The translations under genes were made by a program, and so were the position numbers. The notes under the pieces are model-generated. The model was not told where the DNA came from. It did no database searches and saw only the letters and a program-made list of their open reading frames with translations. Shown piece after piece: positions 6,972 to 14,783 of a stretch of DNA of 53,342 nt; positions within the stretch are counted from its first letter, which is position 1; every line of letters starts with the position of its first letter. This stretch comes from Actinomycetota bacterium (GTDB taxonomy: Bacteria; Actinomycetota; Aquicultoria; JACQXZ01), in assembly GCA_016208465.1 (NCBI GenBank), contig JACQXZ010000038.1, forward strand, positions 1 to 53,342. Direction: 5' to 3'.

Positions 6972-8248
6972 ATGAGCCTGAACGAAGGTTTGATTTCCAA
7001 CAGAATTGAGCCTGAAAGGAGAACAATGAGATAATCTGGGAATGATAATCCAGATGAATGATGTAAAAATAGAAACAATAAAAGACATAGAGGGATTTCT
7101 AAAGACTACAGAAAGGCTGGACTTTAGAAAAAATAATCAAGAGGAGGCATATAAATGGATAAATAAAATTTTAATAAAGTTTGAATATTTAGGAAAGTTA
7201 AAAAAATCAGAGAAAGGTGTTGTAAGAAAATATATAATCAGGATGACTGGATATTCCAAGGCTCAAGTGACAAGGCTTATTAAACAATATATAAGAACAG
7301 GATATATAAAGACACGTAAGCAGAAGAAACATAAATTTAACAAAATATATACTGATGAAGATATAAAACTATTAGCATATACAGATAAGCTACATAATTA
7401 TCCTAATGGTAATGCTTTAAAAAATATTGTGATAAGGATGTACAAAACTTTATACAAACGTATAAATGTTAACTATCAAAAAACAAAACCTGGCGTAGAA
7501 AGAAACATAGGAGAACGCAGAAAACCTATGCCTGAAGGCAAACCGGGCTATTTAAGAGTAGACACTGTGCGCCAAGGCGATAGAGATGGTGAAAAAGGAG
7601 TTTATCATATTAATGCAATAGATGAAGTTACTCAGTTTGAATTTATAGGATCCTGCCCTTATATTTCAGAAAGATATTTAAAACTCTTACTTGAAAAATT
7701 ATTAAAGCTATATCCATTTACAATTATAGAGTTTCATAGTGATAACGGTTCAGAATTTATTAATAAAATTGTATGCGATTTGCTTAATAAAATGCTCATT
7801 AATTTAACAAAATCAAGAGCCAGAAAAACTAATGATAATGCCTTAGTGGAAGGAAAGAATGGCAGCATTATAAGAAAATGGCTTGGTTGCGGATTTATCA
7901 GCAAAGAATACGCCGGTAACCTGAATTACTTCTATTCCTATTTTAATGAATATTTAAATTTCCATAGACCTTGCGGATTTTCTACAGAAATCAGAAACGA
8001 AAAGGGTAAAGTGAAAAAGCTATATAAAAAAGAGGATTATATGACTCCCTATGAAAAGTTTAGAAGTTTAGACAACTGCCAGCAATATTTAAAAAAAGGC
8101 ATTACTTTAATTATGCTTGATAAAATCGCTATGAGATATTCTGATAATCAATTAGCTGTTTTAATTCAGGAGCAGCTTGTTAATCTGACAAAGGAGGCGC
8201 TCCCTGATTATTTTCTTTCTCTAAAGCAGGTGTAATTTTCAGGCTCAT
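6972..8248 (+). mobile_element. insertion sequence with DD35E transposase
   Basis: About 1.28 kb. The outer inverted repeats are ATGAGCCTGAA (6972-6982) and its complement TTCAGGCTCAT (8238-8248), an 11-bp perfect match. A second copy, TTGAGCCTGAAA, lies inside the left end (7006-7017), giving a subterminal direct repeat. One transposase gene fills the element. No target-site duplication could be recognised. It abuts the TumE-like pair on the left and a small gene's terminator on the right. Confidence 0.7.
7042..8235 (+). CDS. DDE transposase, integrase-core (IS481/IS3-like)
   Basis: 397-residue single-ORF transposase. An N-terminal helix-turn-helix region (MTGYSKAQVTRLIKQYIRTGYI, about 68-89) precedes an integrase-core catalytic domain. 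The catalytic triad is readable: Asp in LRVDTVRQGD (about 174), Asp in FHSDNGSEF (about 234), and Glu in NALVEGKNG, 36 residues further on, giving a DD35E spacing. The C-terminus keeps NYFYSYFNEYLNFHRPCGF, the usual post-catalytic segment. The frame is intact, so the element may be active. Absence of a separate orfA or frameshift argues against a classic IS3 and for an IS481-like or unclassified group. Confidence 0.85.
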   Translation: MIIQMNDVKIETIKDIEGFLKTTERLDFRKNNQEEAYKWINKILIKFEYLGKLKKSEKGVVRKYIIRMTGYSKAQVTRLIKQYIRTGYIKTRKQKKHKFNKIYTDEDIKLLAYTDKLHNYPNGNALKNIVIRMYKTLYKRINVNYQKTKPGVERNIGERRKPMPEGKPGYLRVDTVRQGDRDGEKGVYHINAIDEVTQFEFIGSCPYISERYLKLLLEKLLKLYPFTIIEFHSDNGSEFINKIVCDLLNKMLINLTKSRARKTNDNALVEGKNGSIIRKWLGCGFISKEYAGNLNYFYSYFNEYLNFHRPCGFSTEIRNEKGKVKKLYKKEDYMTPYEKFRSLDNCQQYLKKGITLIMLDKIAMRYSDNQLAVLIQEQLVNLTKEALPDYFLSLKQV

Positions 8249-8274
8249 CTCTTGACTGGAAAACACTCACTGCC

Positions 8275-8315
8275 TGAAAAAATAAAGAAACACAGAAAAC
8301 TCTGTGTTTCTTTAT
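8275..8315 (-). terminator. terminator of the small basic-peptide gene
   Basis: A 15-bp perfect stem (8282-8296 with 8301-8315, loop AAAC) is followed on the minus strand by TTTTTTC (8281-8275). It lies 28 bases beyond the stop of the gene at 8344. Confidence 0.8.
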
Positions 8316-8343
8316 CCGTGTAATTAAATAATTAAAAGTGCGA

Positions 8344-8433
8344 TTATTTCTTCTTTTTCTTAGTTGCAGCTTTTTTAGTTGTAGTTTTCTTAGCAGTAGT
8401 TTTCTTAGCCGCAGCTTTTTTCTTTACAGCCAC
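8344..8433 (-). CDS. tiny Lys/Ala/Thr-rich basic peptide (histone H1-tail-like)
   Basis: 29-residue peptide, GTG start, seven bases after a full AGGAGGTG ribosome-binding site (8441-8448), with its own strong terminator. It consists almost only of Lys, Ala and Thr in a KKTTAKK / KKAATKK pattern and ends in five Lys. Composition resembles the C-terminal tails of histone H1-like bacterial DNA-binding proteins (Hc1, AlgP, HupS tails), without any globular domain. Expected to bind nucleic acid or polyphosphate by charge. Signals at both ends make a real gene likely despite the length; function is inferred from composition only. Confidence 0.6.
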   Translation of the reverse strand: MAVKKKAAAKKTTAKKTTTKKAATKKKKK

Positions 8434-8448
8434 CAAAAATCACCTCCT

Positions 8449-8665
8449 GCGCTTAGTTATCTCTAAAACCTAATAATAATTTTTTCTACTTCAGATAAAT
8501 GTTTCCTTCTAAAAATAGTTTTTCCTCTTTTTTTTTAAAAATTTTTTTTAAAAATTTTTAATGAGCATATGACTAATTTAAAAATTTAAATTTATTCTAT
8601 ATTTTTTATTTTTTCTAAATAATCTATAATTAAATATATTTACAGGTGATAGGTAATTAAACTTT
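8449..8665. other. extremely AT-rich divergent intergenic region
   Basis: About 220 bases between the divergent basic-peptide and GT4 genes with very few G or C. It contains phased A- and T-runs, including a self-complementary AAAAATTTT block near 8536-8560. Likely curved DNA carrying promoters in both directions; no clear consensus box was identified. A GGTGATAGGTAATTAA word near 8645 recalls the repeat words seen after prs. Confidence 0.4.
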
Positions 8666-8682
8666 ACAAGGAGACGATGAAA

Positions 8683-9858
8683 ATGAAAATTGCATGGATA
8701 AGCAGTTGGCCTCCACGTCACTGCGGAATTGCAACTTACTCGCTTGAACTGACAACAGCTTTAAAATCAATGGGGCACGAAGTTCATATAATCTGCCATA
8801 CTGATGGAGGATCAAAAGAAGAAAAAAATATTTATCCGATTATAAACACTCAAGATTGTCTCTGGAATGAAGTAGTTTACCAGACCGTTGATGACATCAA
8901 ACCAGATGTAGTTCATATTCAGCATGAATATGCATTATACGCCACAAATAACGATTACAGTACCAGTTTCCTTCGTCCTCTTTTCAGATGGAAAATTGAA
9001 AATAATTTCCCCACAATCATTACTTACCATAGTGTTTTTACAACTTTAAATCTTGGAGAAAAATATTTTATGAATTTAAGCCTTGATCTTGCAAGCGCAG
9101 GCATCGTTCACGAGGAATACCAAAAAATTTATCTTCCAATGAATATTGGAAGAGTGCCAAACAATGTATATGTTATTCCTCATGGAGCCAAATCATTATT
9201 TAAATACAAAGACACAAAAACTCATCTCCATTTAGAAAACAAAAAAGTTATTGGAATGATCGGCTGGTGGGAACCCAATAAAGGATTCGAGAAAATAGTT
9301 AAATTATGGCCTGACATAATAGAAAAAATTGGGCAAGAATGGATCTTGTTAGTTGCAGGTGACGCGCGGCCCGGTTCAACATCAGGCCAAATCTACAAAC
9401 CAGAATTATTAAAGGCAATTGAAGATTCTTCCGCAAAAGACAGAATCAAAACAATTATAGGAATGTTTTCGCCGGAAAAATACGATGAAGTTCTTTCGGT
9501 TTTCGATATGATGATTCTTCCTTATTCCCAAGCATCTCAAAGCGGGAATCTTGCTCATGCGTTTGCGCTTGGCGTCCCGGCTGTCGTAACAGATCTGGAA
9601 GGATTGGGTTCAGAAATTCGGGCAAGCAACGCAGGAATAGCAGTCTCTCTTAATGACAAAATTGAGTTAAAAAATGCAATTATAAATATGGCTAATAATG
9701 ATGAATTAAGAAAACATTATGCAAAAAATGCAGAAGAATATGTAACAGAAAAAATAGTCTGGTCAAATGTGGCACACAAACACACCCAGCTTTATCAAAA
9801 TAGAATTGAACAATTACAACATGAAACAACTATTGAAACAAATGGTCATCTTGCGTAA
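8683..9858 (+). CDS. GT4-type glycosyltransferase
   Basis: 391-residue GT-B fold glycosyltransferase, cytosolic. The N-terminal Rossmann domain opens MKIAWISSWPPRHCGIATYS, and VVHIQHEYALY (about 88) marks the acceptor side. The C-terminal domain has the nucleotide-sugar region GMIGWWEPNKGFEKIV and SQSGNLAHAFALGVPAVVTD, ending in SEI. The first Glu of the usual EX7E motif is not evident; the second glycosyltransferase of the cluster (12115-13365) shares this and the PPR-x-CGIAT opening, so the two are close paralogues. Start taken at the ATG at 8683, nine bases after AAGGAG; an ATG at 8677 is too close to it. Donor and acceptor unknown. Confidence 0.8.
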   Translation: MKIAWISSWPPRHCGIATYSLELTTALKSMGHEVHIICHTDGGSKEEKNIYPIINTQDCLWNEVVYQTVDDIKPDVVHIQHEYALYATNNDYSTSFLRPLFRWKIENNFPTIITYHSVFTTLNLGEKYFMNLSLDLASAGIVHEEYQKIYLPMNIGRVPNNVYVIPHGAKSLFKYKDTKTHLHLENKKVIGMIGWWEPNKGFEKIVKLWPDIIEKIGQEWILLVAGDARPGSTSGQIYKPELLKAIEDSSAKDRIKTIIGMFSPEKYDEVLSVFDMMILPYSQASQSGNLAHAFALGVPAVVTDLEGLGSEIRASNAGIAVSLNDKIELKNAIINMANNDELRKHYAKNAEEYVTEKIVWSNVAHKHTQLYQNRIEQLQHETTIETNGHLA

Positions 9859-9897
9859 GGGATAGAGATTTGAGATAGAGTCGGGAGAAATAATATT

Positions 9898-11013
9898 ATG
9901 TCATCAGATGTATTTTTTGCAGATGCAAGATCAAGATCAGGCAACAATTTATTTACGAAAATTAAGAATTTATTTGAGGCTGCAAATCTTAAAGATGTCT
10001 TCAAGAAAGATGATTTTGTTGCTTTAAAAGTTCACTTTGGCGAGCCGGGGAATCTGGGTTATGTAAAACCAAACCTGATCCGTCAAATAGTGGAAAAGAT
10101 AAAGGAATATAAAGCCCATCCTTTTCTTACAGACACAAATACACTCTATGTTGGACAAAGAAGCAACGCTATCAACCACATAAAAAGCGCGATTGAAAAC
10201 GGATTTGCTTACTCTGTCGTAAACGCGCCTATAATAATTGCGGACGGATTAACCGGCAAAGAATATTATGAGGTTGAAATTAATCAGAACTACTTTAAAA
10301 CAGTAAAAATTGGCGGAGCTATCCATCACTCTGATTCAATCATCGTTGTGTCTCATTTTAAAGGACACGAAGCAACTGGTTTTGGTGGAACGTTAAAAAA
10401 TCTTGGAATGGGATCCGGCTCGAGAAGTGGGAAACAAATGATGCATTCAGACATACTCCCAACAATAGAAATAGAAAAATGCAATGCCTGCGCTAAATGT
10501 ATCAGATGGTGTCCTGCAAATGCTATTCAAGTATTTAAGGATAATAATCAAAAATACGCAAAAATAGATGAAAAAAAATGCATTGGCTGCGGTGAATGCA
10601 CCGTCACCTGCAACTATAGAGCAATTGCGATTAACTGGAAAGAAGAAGCTGACGTTTTACAGAAAAAAATAGTTGAATACGCTTATGGTGTCTTGAAAAA
10701 TAAAGAAAATCAAGCTGGTTACTTTAACTTTTTACTGGATATTACGCCAGACTGCGACTGCACAAGCTGGAACGATATACCTTTTGTAAATGATATTGGC
10801 ATAATGGCATCAAAAGACCCTGTTGCGATTGATCAGGCAGGCGTAGATATAGTAAATCAAAAAATTGGACTCGAAGGCAGATTAACAGAAAATCTAAAAG
10901 CAGGAGAAGATAAATTTAGATCTATCCATAAAAACATTAATTGGGAAGTCCAACTGGAATACGCAGAAAAATTAAAGCTCGGATCGAGAAAATACAATTT
11001 GATTGAAGTTTAA
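9898..11013 (+). CDS. DUF362 protein with two [4Fe-4S] ferredoxin motifs
   Basis: 371 residues. A DUF362 domain (VFFADARSRSG to HFKGHEATGFGGTLKNLGMG, about 1-180, continuing after the insert with NDIGIMASKDPVAIDQA) is interrupted at about 195-240 by a bacterial-type ferredoxin insert. That insert carries two motifs, CNACAKCIRWCP and CIGCGECTVTC, each CxxCxxCxxxC. Such proteins are thought to bind two 4Fe-4S clusters and to serve in electron transfer; the enzymatic role of DUF362 is unknown. The gene follows the GT4 gene by 39 bases. Its stop codon overlaps the stop of the convergent gene on the other strand (shared TTAA at 11010-11013). Confidence 0.85.
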   Translation: MSSDVFFADARSRSGNNLFTKIKNLFEAANLKDVFKKDDFVALKVHFGEPGNLGYVKPNLIRQIVEKIKEYKAHPFLTDTNTLYVGQRSNAINHIKSAIENGFAYSVVNAPIIIADGLTGKEYYEVEINQNYFKTVKIGGAIHHSDSIIVVSHFKGHEATGFGGTLKNLGMGSGSRSGKQMMHSDILPTIEIEKCNACAKCIRWCPANAIQVFKDNNQKYAKIDEKKCIGCGECTVTCNYRAIAINWKEEADVLQKKIVEYAYGVLKNKENQAGYFNFLLDITPDCDCTSWNDIPFVNDIGIMASKDPVAIDQAGVDIVNQKIGLEGRLTENLKAGEDKFRSIHKNINWEVQLEYAEKLKLGSRKYNLIEV

Positions 11014-12122
11014 GCAGAAACAGTTTCTTCTTTAAATTTCCTTAATAAATTATCCCTTCCGGCTGTAACCTTGGAATCAAGGGCGCTTATTGAATTAACT
11101 GTTAAACCAGCCATAATATATGAGATTAAAGACTCAGCGCCTTGATTTAAATTAACACCCTCTTCATGCAAACCATCATAGCAACCGCCGGTTATTGAAT
11201 TATAAAGCGGCTGGTTTAAAATATTCTTGCCTAAAAACCAATCAAACGAAAGATTCATTAAATTCTTATAAATATTCTTTCCGGTAATCTGAAATGCTGT
11301 TGCGTAAACATCTACCATACAGGCGGCATCTACAGGCTGTTGATCAAACAAAGCAGGTTCTTTCCCTTTAACGCACCAGCCATTATTTCCTATTACATAT
11401 AACTTGCCATTTTTTATCATCAGCTTGCTTAAAAAATTCAATGAGTTTTCTGCAATATCCAAATAATTTTTTTCTCCTGTAATATCATATGCCAGATACA
11501 TAGCTTGAGGTATTCTTCCGTTTGAATAAGCAACGATATTTTCGAACCACTGCCATTCTTCATCCGCGCAGTTCTTATAGCAATCAGCCACCTTATCAGC
11601 GCATTTTTTAAGAATTGATTCATAAAGCTCTTGAGCAGGATGTTTTTGTAAATAATAATAAATACCCATAACAATAAAACTTAAAGCCCGCGGACTATCT
11701 ATTGTTGATAAATTATCATCGTTAAGCGCGCGTTTAAATATTTCCTCGCCAACAAAACTAACGCTTTTATCGGTAAAATTAACTAATGAAAAATATCCTG
11801 CCGCCCAAACAGCTCTTCCAAAAGAATCTCTTGAGCTCTCTTCACTTAAAAACAAACGATTGTAACTCATAAAGTCGCTAAATTTACCGTCCTCGCGTTG
11901 CGCGTAATAAAGAAATCCTGAATAAATTTTAATTAAATCAATTACAGAAATATCCTCGTATTGCTCGTAATATGCTGCCATAACAATCAATGCGCGAGCA
12001 TTATCATCAATACAGTAACCTGTCTTTCGATTTGGCACTGAGTAAACACTATGCTGAATTATTCCGTTATCGTCTGTTAAAGTTTTTAAATGCGTCAAAG
12101 AAATCGGGTTTAGATCAAACAA
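11010..12122 (-). CDS. alpha/alpha-barrel glycosidase-like protein of the glycan cluster
   Basis: 370 residues, predicted six-hairpin (alpha/alpha)6 fold. Repeated helical pairs carry aromatic-rich turns such as GYCIDDNARALIVMAAYYEQ, SFGRAVWAAGYFSLV, ADEEWQWFENIVAYSNGRIPQAMYLA and DQQPVDAACMVDVYATAF. Paired acidic residues (DDNAR, DEEWQWFE) sit where such enzymes keep catalytic acids, but I cannot assign a CAZy family. No signal peptide, so it is cytosolic. It overlaps the end of the GT4 gene by eight bases and so is probably translated with it. Likely acts on the same glycan; epimerase- or unsaturated-hydrolase-like activity are alternatives. Confidence 0.6.
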   Translation of the reverse strand: MFDLNPISLTHLKTLTDDNGIIQHSVYSVPNRKTGYCIDDNARALIVMAAYYEQYEDISVIDLIKIYSGFLYYAQREDGKFSDFMSYNRLFLSEESSRDSFGRAVWAAGYFSLVNFTDKSVSFVGEEIFKRALNDDNLSTIDSPRALSFIVMGIYYYLQKHPAQELYESILKKCADKVADCYKNCADEEWQWFENIVAYSNGRIPQAMYLAYDITGEKNYLDIAENSLNFLSKLMIKNGKLYVIGNNGWCVKGKEPALFDQQPVDAACMVDVYATAFQITGKNIYKNLMNLSFDWFLGKNILNQPLYNSITGGCYDGLHEEGVNLNQGAESLISYIMAGLTVNSISALDSKVTAGRDNLLRKFKEETVSA

Positions 12123-13365
12123 TAGAAATGCCTCCTTTTGACAACTCTTCCTCCGAAATAATCTTTGAGGTAGTAAAAACAGAATCTTTGACTTTTTCTT
12201 TCTCCAAAACTCTCGAAAATAATCTTAAGTAATCTCTTGAAATGTTAGGCCATGTCATCTGGCGTCCATATTTATAAGCCGCGAACTCAAGCTTTTCTTT
12301 GTAAACCGGATCGCCTAAAATTTTGTTAATTGAATCTGACAACCCGACTGAATCTCTAAAATCAACTAGCACACCGCGATCACCTGCTAATAATTCCTGC
12401 GCGTAAAGATAGGGAGTTGAAATTATTGCTTTACCGCATCCAACTGCATAAGCCAATGTTCCGCTTACAATCTGATCTTTGCTTAAATTAGGAGTTACAT
12501 ATAAATCTGTTGCCATCAGATAATTAACCAGATCTTTAAATTCAAGATACTTATTTACAAATATAACATTATTTCTAATGCCTAAATCATCAACTTTTTT
12601 CTCTAGAAATTCCCGATAAGCCTCGCCTTCATTTTTGCGAACAACAGGATGAGTTTGGCCAAGAACTAAATAAACAACATCAGGCTGTTTCCTGATTACT
12701 GAAGGCAATGCATCCAAAACATATTCTATTCCTTTTCCTCTGTTTATCAAGCCAAAAGTTGATAATACTTTCCTGCCGGCAAGACCATATTCTTTTTTAA
12801 ATAAATCCGTGCTAAGTCTCTCTACATCAGGAACACCGTGATAAATCAAATTAAGCTTGGCAGGATCAATTTTATATACATTTTCTAATATTTCAATAGA
12901 CTTCTCAGTTAAACCAACCACTGCATGAGCATACTTGCAAATAAGCTGGGTTATTTCTTTCAATCGATATGTCGGTTCAGGAATTGTGGTATGAAGCGTA
13001 AGAACAGACGGTTTTTCAAGATGAACAAGAAAACTTAAAAGATACTCTCCTTCAGATCCTCCGTAAATACCGTATTCGTGCTGAATATTTACAGCTTCTG
13101 CATCTGAGGAATTAACAAAAATCGCAGCTTCAATGTAGGACTTGCAATCATTTTGATCAATAGTAAATTTAACCTCATCGGAATACTTATAACCATCTTC
13201 GTTATTTATTGCAACAATATATGAATCTTTACTGTTGTTACGCAAATTAATTGCTGTACACAAATCATAAGTAAAAGTCGCAATTCCGCATTGCCGGGGA
13301 GGGTATGTTCCAACTGAAGCAATTGGTATTTTAAATCGACCCAAACTAAGATCAATTGTTTTCAT
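12115..13365 (-). CDS. GT4-type glycosyltransferase (second of the cluster)
   Basis: 416-residue GT-B glycosyltransferase. The opening ASVGTYPPRQCGIATFTYDL and the VNIQHEYGIYGGSEGEYLL segment match the plus-strand GT4 at 8683. The donor-binding half shows STFGLINRGKGIEYVLDALP and the QIVSGTLAYAVGCGKAIIST block, ending with QELL. As in its paralogue, the first Glu of EX7E is not obvious. Cytosolic. Middle gene of a minus-strand operon: NDP-sugar pyrophosphorylase, then this gene, then the alpha/alpha protein, with an eight-base overlap at its 3' end. Start ATG about eight bases after AGGGGGA. Donor is probably the sugar nucleotide made by the adjacent enzyme. Confidence 0.82.
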   Translation of the reverse strand: MKTIDLSLGRFKIPIASVGTYPPRQCGIATFTYDLCTAINLRNNSKDSYIVAINNEDGYKYSDEVKFTIDQNDCKSYIEAAIFVNSSDAEAVNIQHEYGIYGGSEGEYLLSFLVHLEKPSVLTLHTTIPEPTYRLKEITQLICKYAHAVVGLTEKSIEILENVYKIDPAKLNLIYHGVPDVERLSTDLFKKEYGLAGRKVLSTFGLINRGKGIEYVLDALPSVIRKQPDVVYLVLGQTHPVVRKNEGEAYREFLEKKVDDLGIRNNVIFVNKYLEFKDLVNYLMATDLYVTPNLSKDQIVSGTLAYAVGCGKAIISTPYLYAQELLAGDRGVLVDFRDSVGLSDSINKILGDPVYKEKLEFAAYKYGRQMTWPNISRDYLRLFSRVLEKEKVKDSVFTTSKIISEEELSKGGISIV

Positions 13366-13388
13366 TCTACATTCCCCCTTCTAGTCTT

Positions 13389-14501
13389 TTAAAACCTTAT
13401 CTTGTCTTTTTCTATCCGAGTAGACGGCCATATTTTGATTCCTCTGCTCAGATGATTCCCCTCCTCGATTGCACAATTACCTCCAATTACAGCTCCTTCA
13501 CCAATATAAACTTTCTTGCCTACAAAAACTCCTTTACCTAGAATGCTGTTTTCAATAATCGCATTTTCCTCAATTTTACAATCGTCCAGAATAACGCAAC
13601 CTTCCAGATGAGATCCTTTTTTAATACTGCAATTATTACCTATCGCAGTTAATCCTGCTATTTTCACATTAGATTCAATTCTACAGTTACTTCCTATCAA
13701 TGATGGACTGGCTAATTTTACGGTTGAATCTACTTCTGTGTTTTTTCCAATCCATACACCGGGTTTAATTTCTTTTCCCTCAAATCTAAAATCTATTTTT
13801 CCTTCAAGTATATCGTGGTGAGCCAAAATATATTTTGCTGGTGTGCCTATATCCAACCAATAGGAATCTGAGATAAAACCAAACATCGGCTCTTTCTGCT
13901 CAAGAAGCGCTGGAAATAATCCCCTTTCAAAGGAATAATTCTTTCCTTTGGGAATATAATTCAAAACATCTGGTTCTAATACATAAGTTCCGGCATTAAT
14001 TAAATTACTTGTAACCTGATCCCAACTGGGCTTTTCAAGAAATGAGGAGATAGTGTTATCTTTGCTTAGTTCAACGAGGCCATAAATTGTAGGATCTTCT
14101 ACTGCTGTTAGTGCGATAGTTGCTTTTGATTTTTTGCTAAGATGATATTCGATTATCTCGTCTAGGTTTAAATCAGTTAAAATGTCCCCATTAAAAACCA
14201 AAAATGTTTCCTTTAGATATTCCTCAACGTTCTTAACTGCACCGGCTGTTCCCAATGGCTGTTCTTCTGTGATATAAGTAATACTAATTCCTATATCTGA
14301 ACCATCGCCAAAATAATTTTCAATATGTTCAGGCAAATAACAAGTGCTAAATATTATATCCTTTATTGAATATTTCTTTAATTGATTAATTATATATTCA
14401 ATAAAAGGCTTATTAGCAATAGGCATCATTGGCTTCGGAACATCACAGGAAAGTGGACGAAGCCGAGTCCCTTCTCCTCCAACAAGGATAACCGCCTTCA
14501 A
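13389..14501 (-). CDS. NDP-sugar pyrophosphorylase (mannose-1-phosphate guanylyltransferase type)
   Basis: 370 residues. The N-terminal nucleotidyltransferase domain opens MKAVILVGGEGTRLRPLSCDVPKPMMPI, the GGxGTRLRPLT..KPM signature of sugar-1-phosphate nucleotidyltransferases. FNGDILTDL is the metal-binding region, and NAGTYVLEPDVLNYIP and WLDIGTPAKYILAHHDIL are typical of GDP-mannose pyrophosphorylases. From about residue 245 a left-handed beta helix of hexapeptide repeats follows (SLIGSNCRIESNVKIAGLTA and on to the end). Makes an NDP-sugar (GDP-mannose or NDP-glucose) for the adjacent glycosyltransferases. Nucleotide specificity is inferred, not proven by residues. Confidence 0.82.
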   Translation of the reverse strand: MKAVILVGGEGTRLRPLSCDVPKPMMPIANKPFIEYIINQLKKYSIKDIIFSTCYLPEHIENYFGDGSDIGISITYITEEQPLGTAGAVKNVEEYLKETFLVFNGDILTDLNLDEIIEYHLSKKSKATIALTAVEDPTIYGLVELSKDNTISSFLEKPSWDQVTSNLINAGTYVLEPDVLNYIPKGKNYSFERGLFPALLEQKEPMFGFISDSYWLDIGTPAKYILAHHDILEGKIDFRFEGKEIKPGVWIGKNTEVDSTVKLASPSLIGSNCRIESNVKIAGLTAIGNNCSIKKGSHLEGCVILDDCKIEENAIIENSILGKGVFVGKKVYIGEGAVIGGNCAIEEGNHLSRGIKIWPSTRIEKDKIRF

Positions 14502-14592
14502 TAAAACCTCCTATTTCCTTGGTTCTTTCATATCCAAGTCAAAATATTTGATAATTAGAAAATAAATACAAACTCCTTTGTTGTAGAAATCA

Positions 14593-14655
14593 AAATAGGG
14601 TTCAAGGGGTCTAGGATTCGAGTGAAAACACTTGAACCCTTGAATCCTTTTAACT
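14593..14655. repeat. intergenic dyad repeat (GGGTTCAAG / CTTGAACCC)
   Basis: GGGTTCAAG and CTTGAACCC flank GGATTCGAGTG and are followed by TTGAATCCTTTTA. The same words recur at 49650-49706. It lies in the 282-base gap between the GH94 and pyrophosphorylase genes, where nothing else is seen except AT-rich sequence. Confidence 0.6.
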
Positions 14656-14783
14656 CATCTTTAAAGATATACCCGAAAATAAAATTGAATGGAACAATAA
14701 ATTCAGTGAAAACTTCAAGTGCAGTTTTGATGCAAAATTTTTTAATTCGCATCTTTGATGATATATACTTGGTGTAGAATTTA

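Noticed and set aside
6280-6975. 231-codon plus-strand open frame
   Set aside because: It covers the minus-strand TumE-like pair and the insertion-sequence end. It has no family resemblance, and the minus-strand genes have ribosome-binding sites and a recognisable domain.
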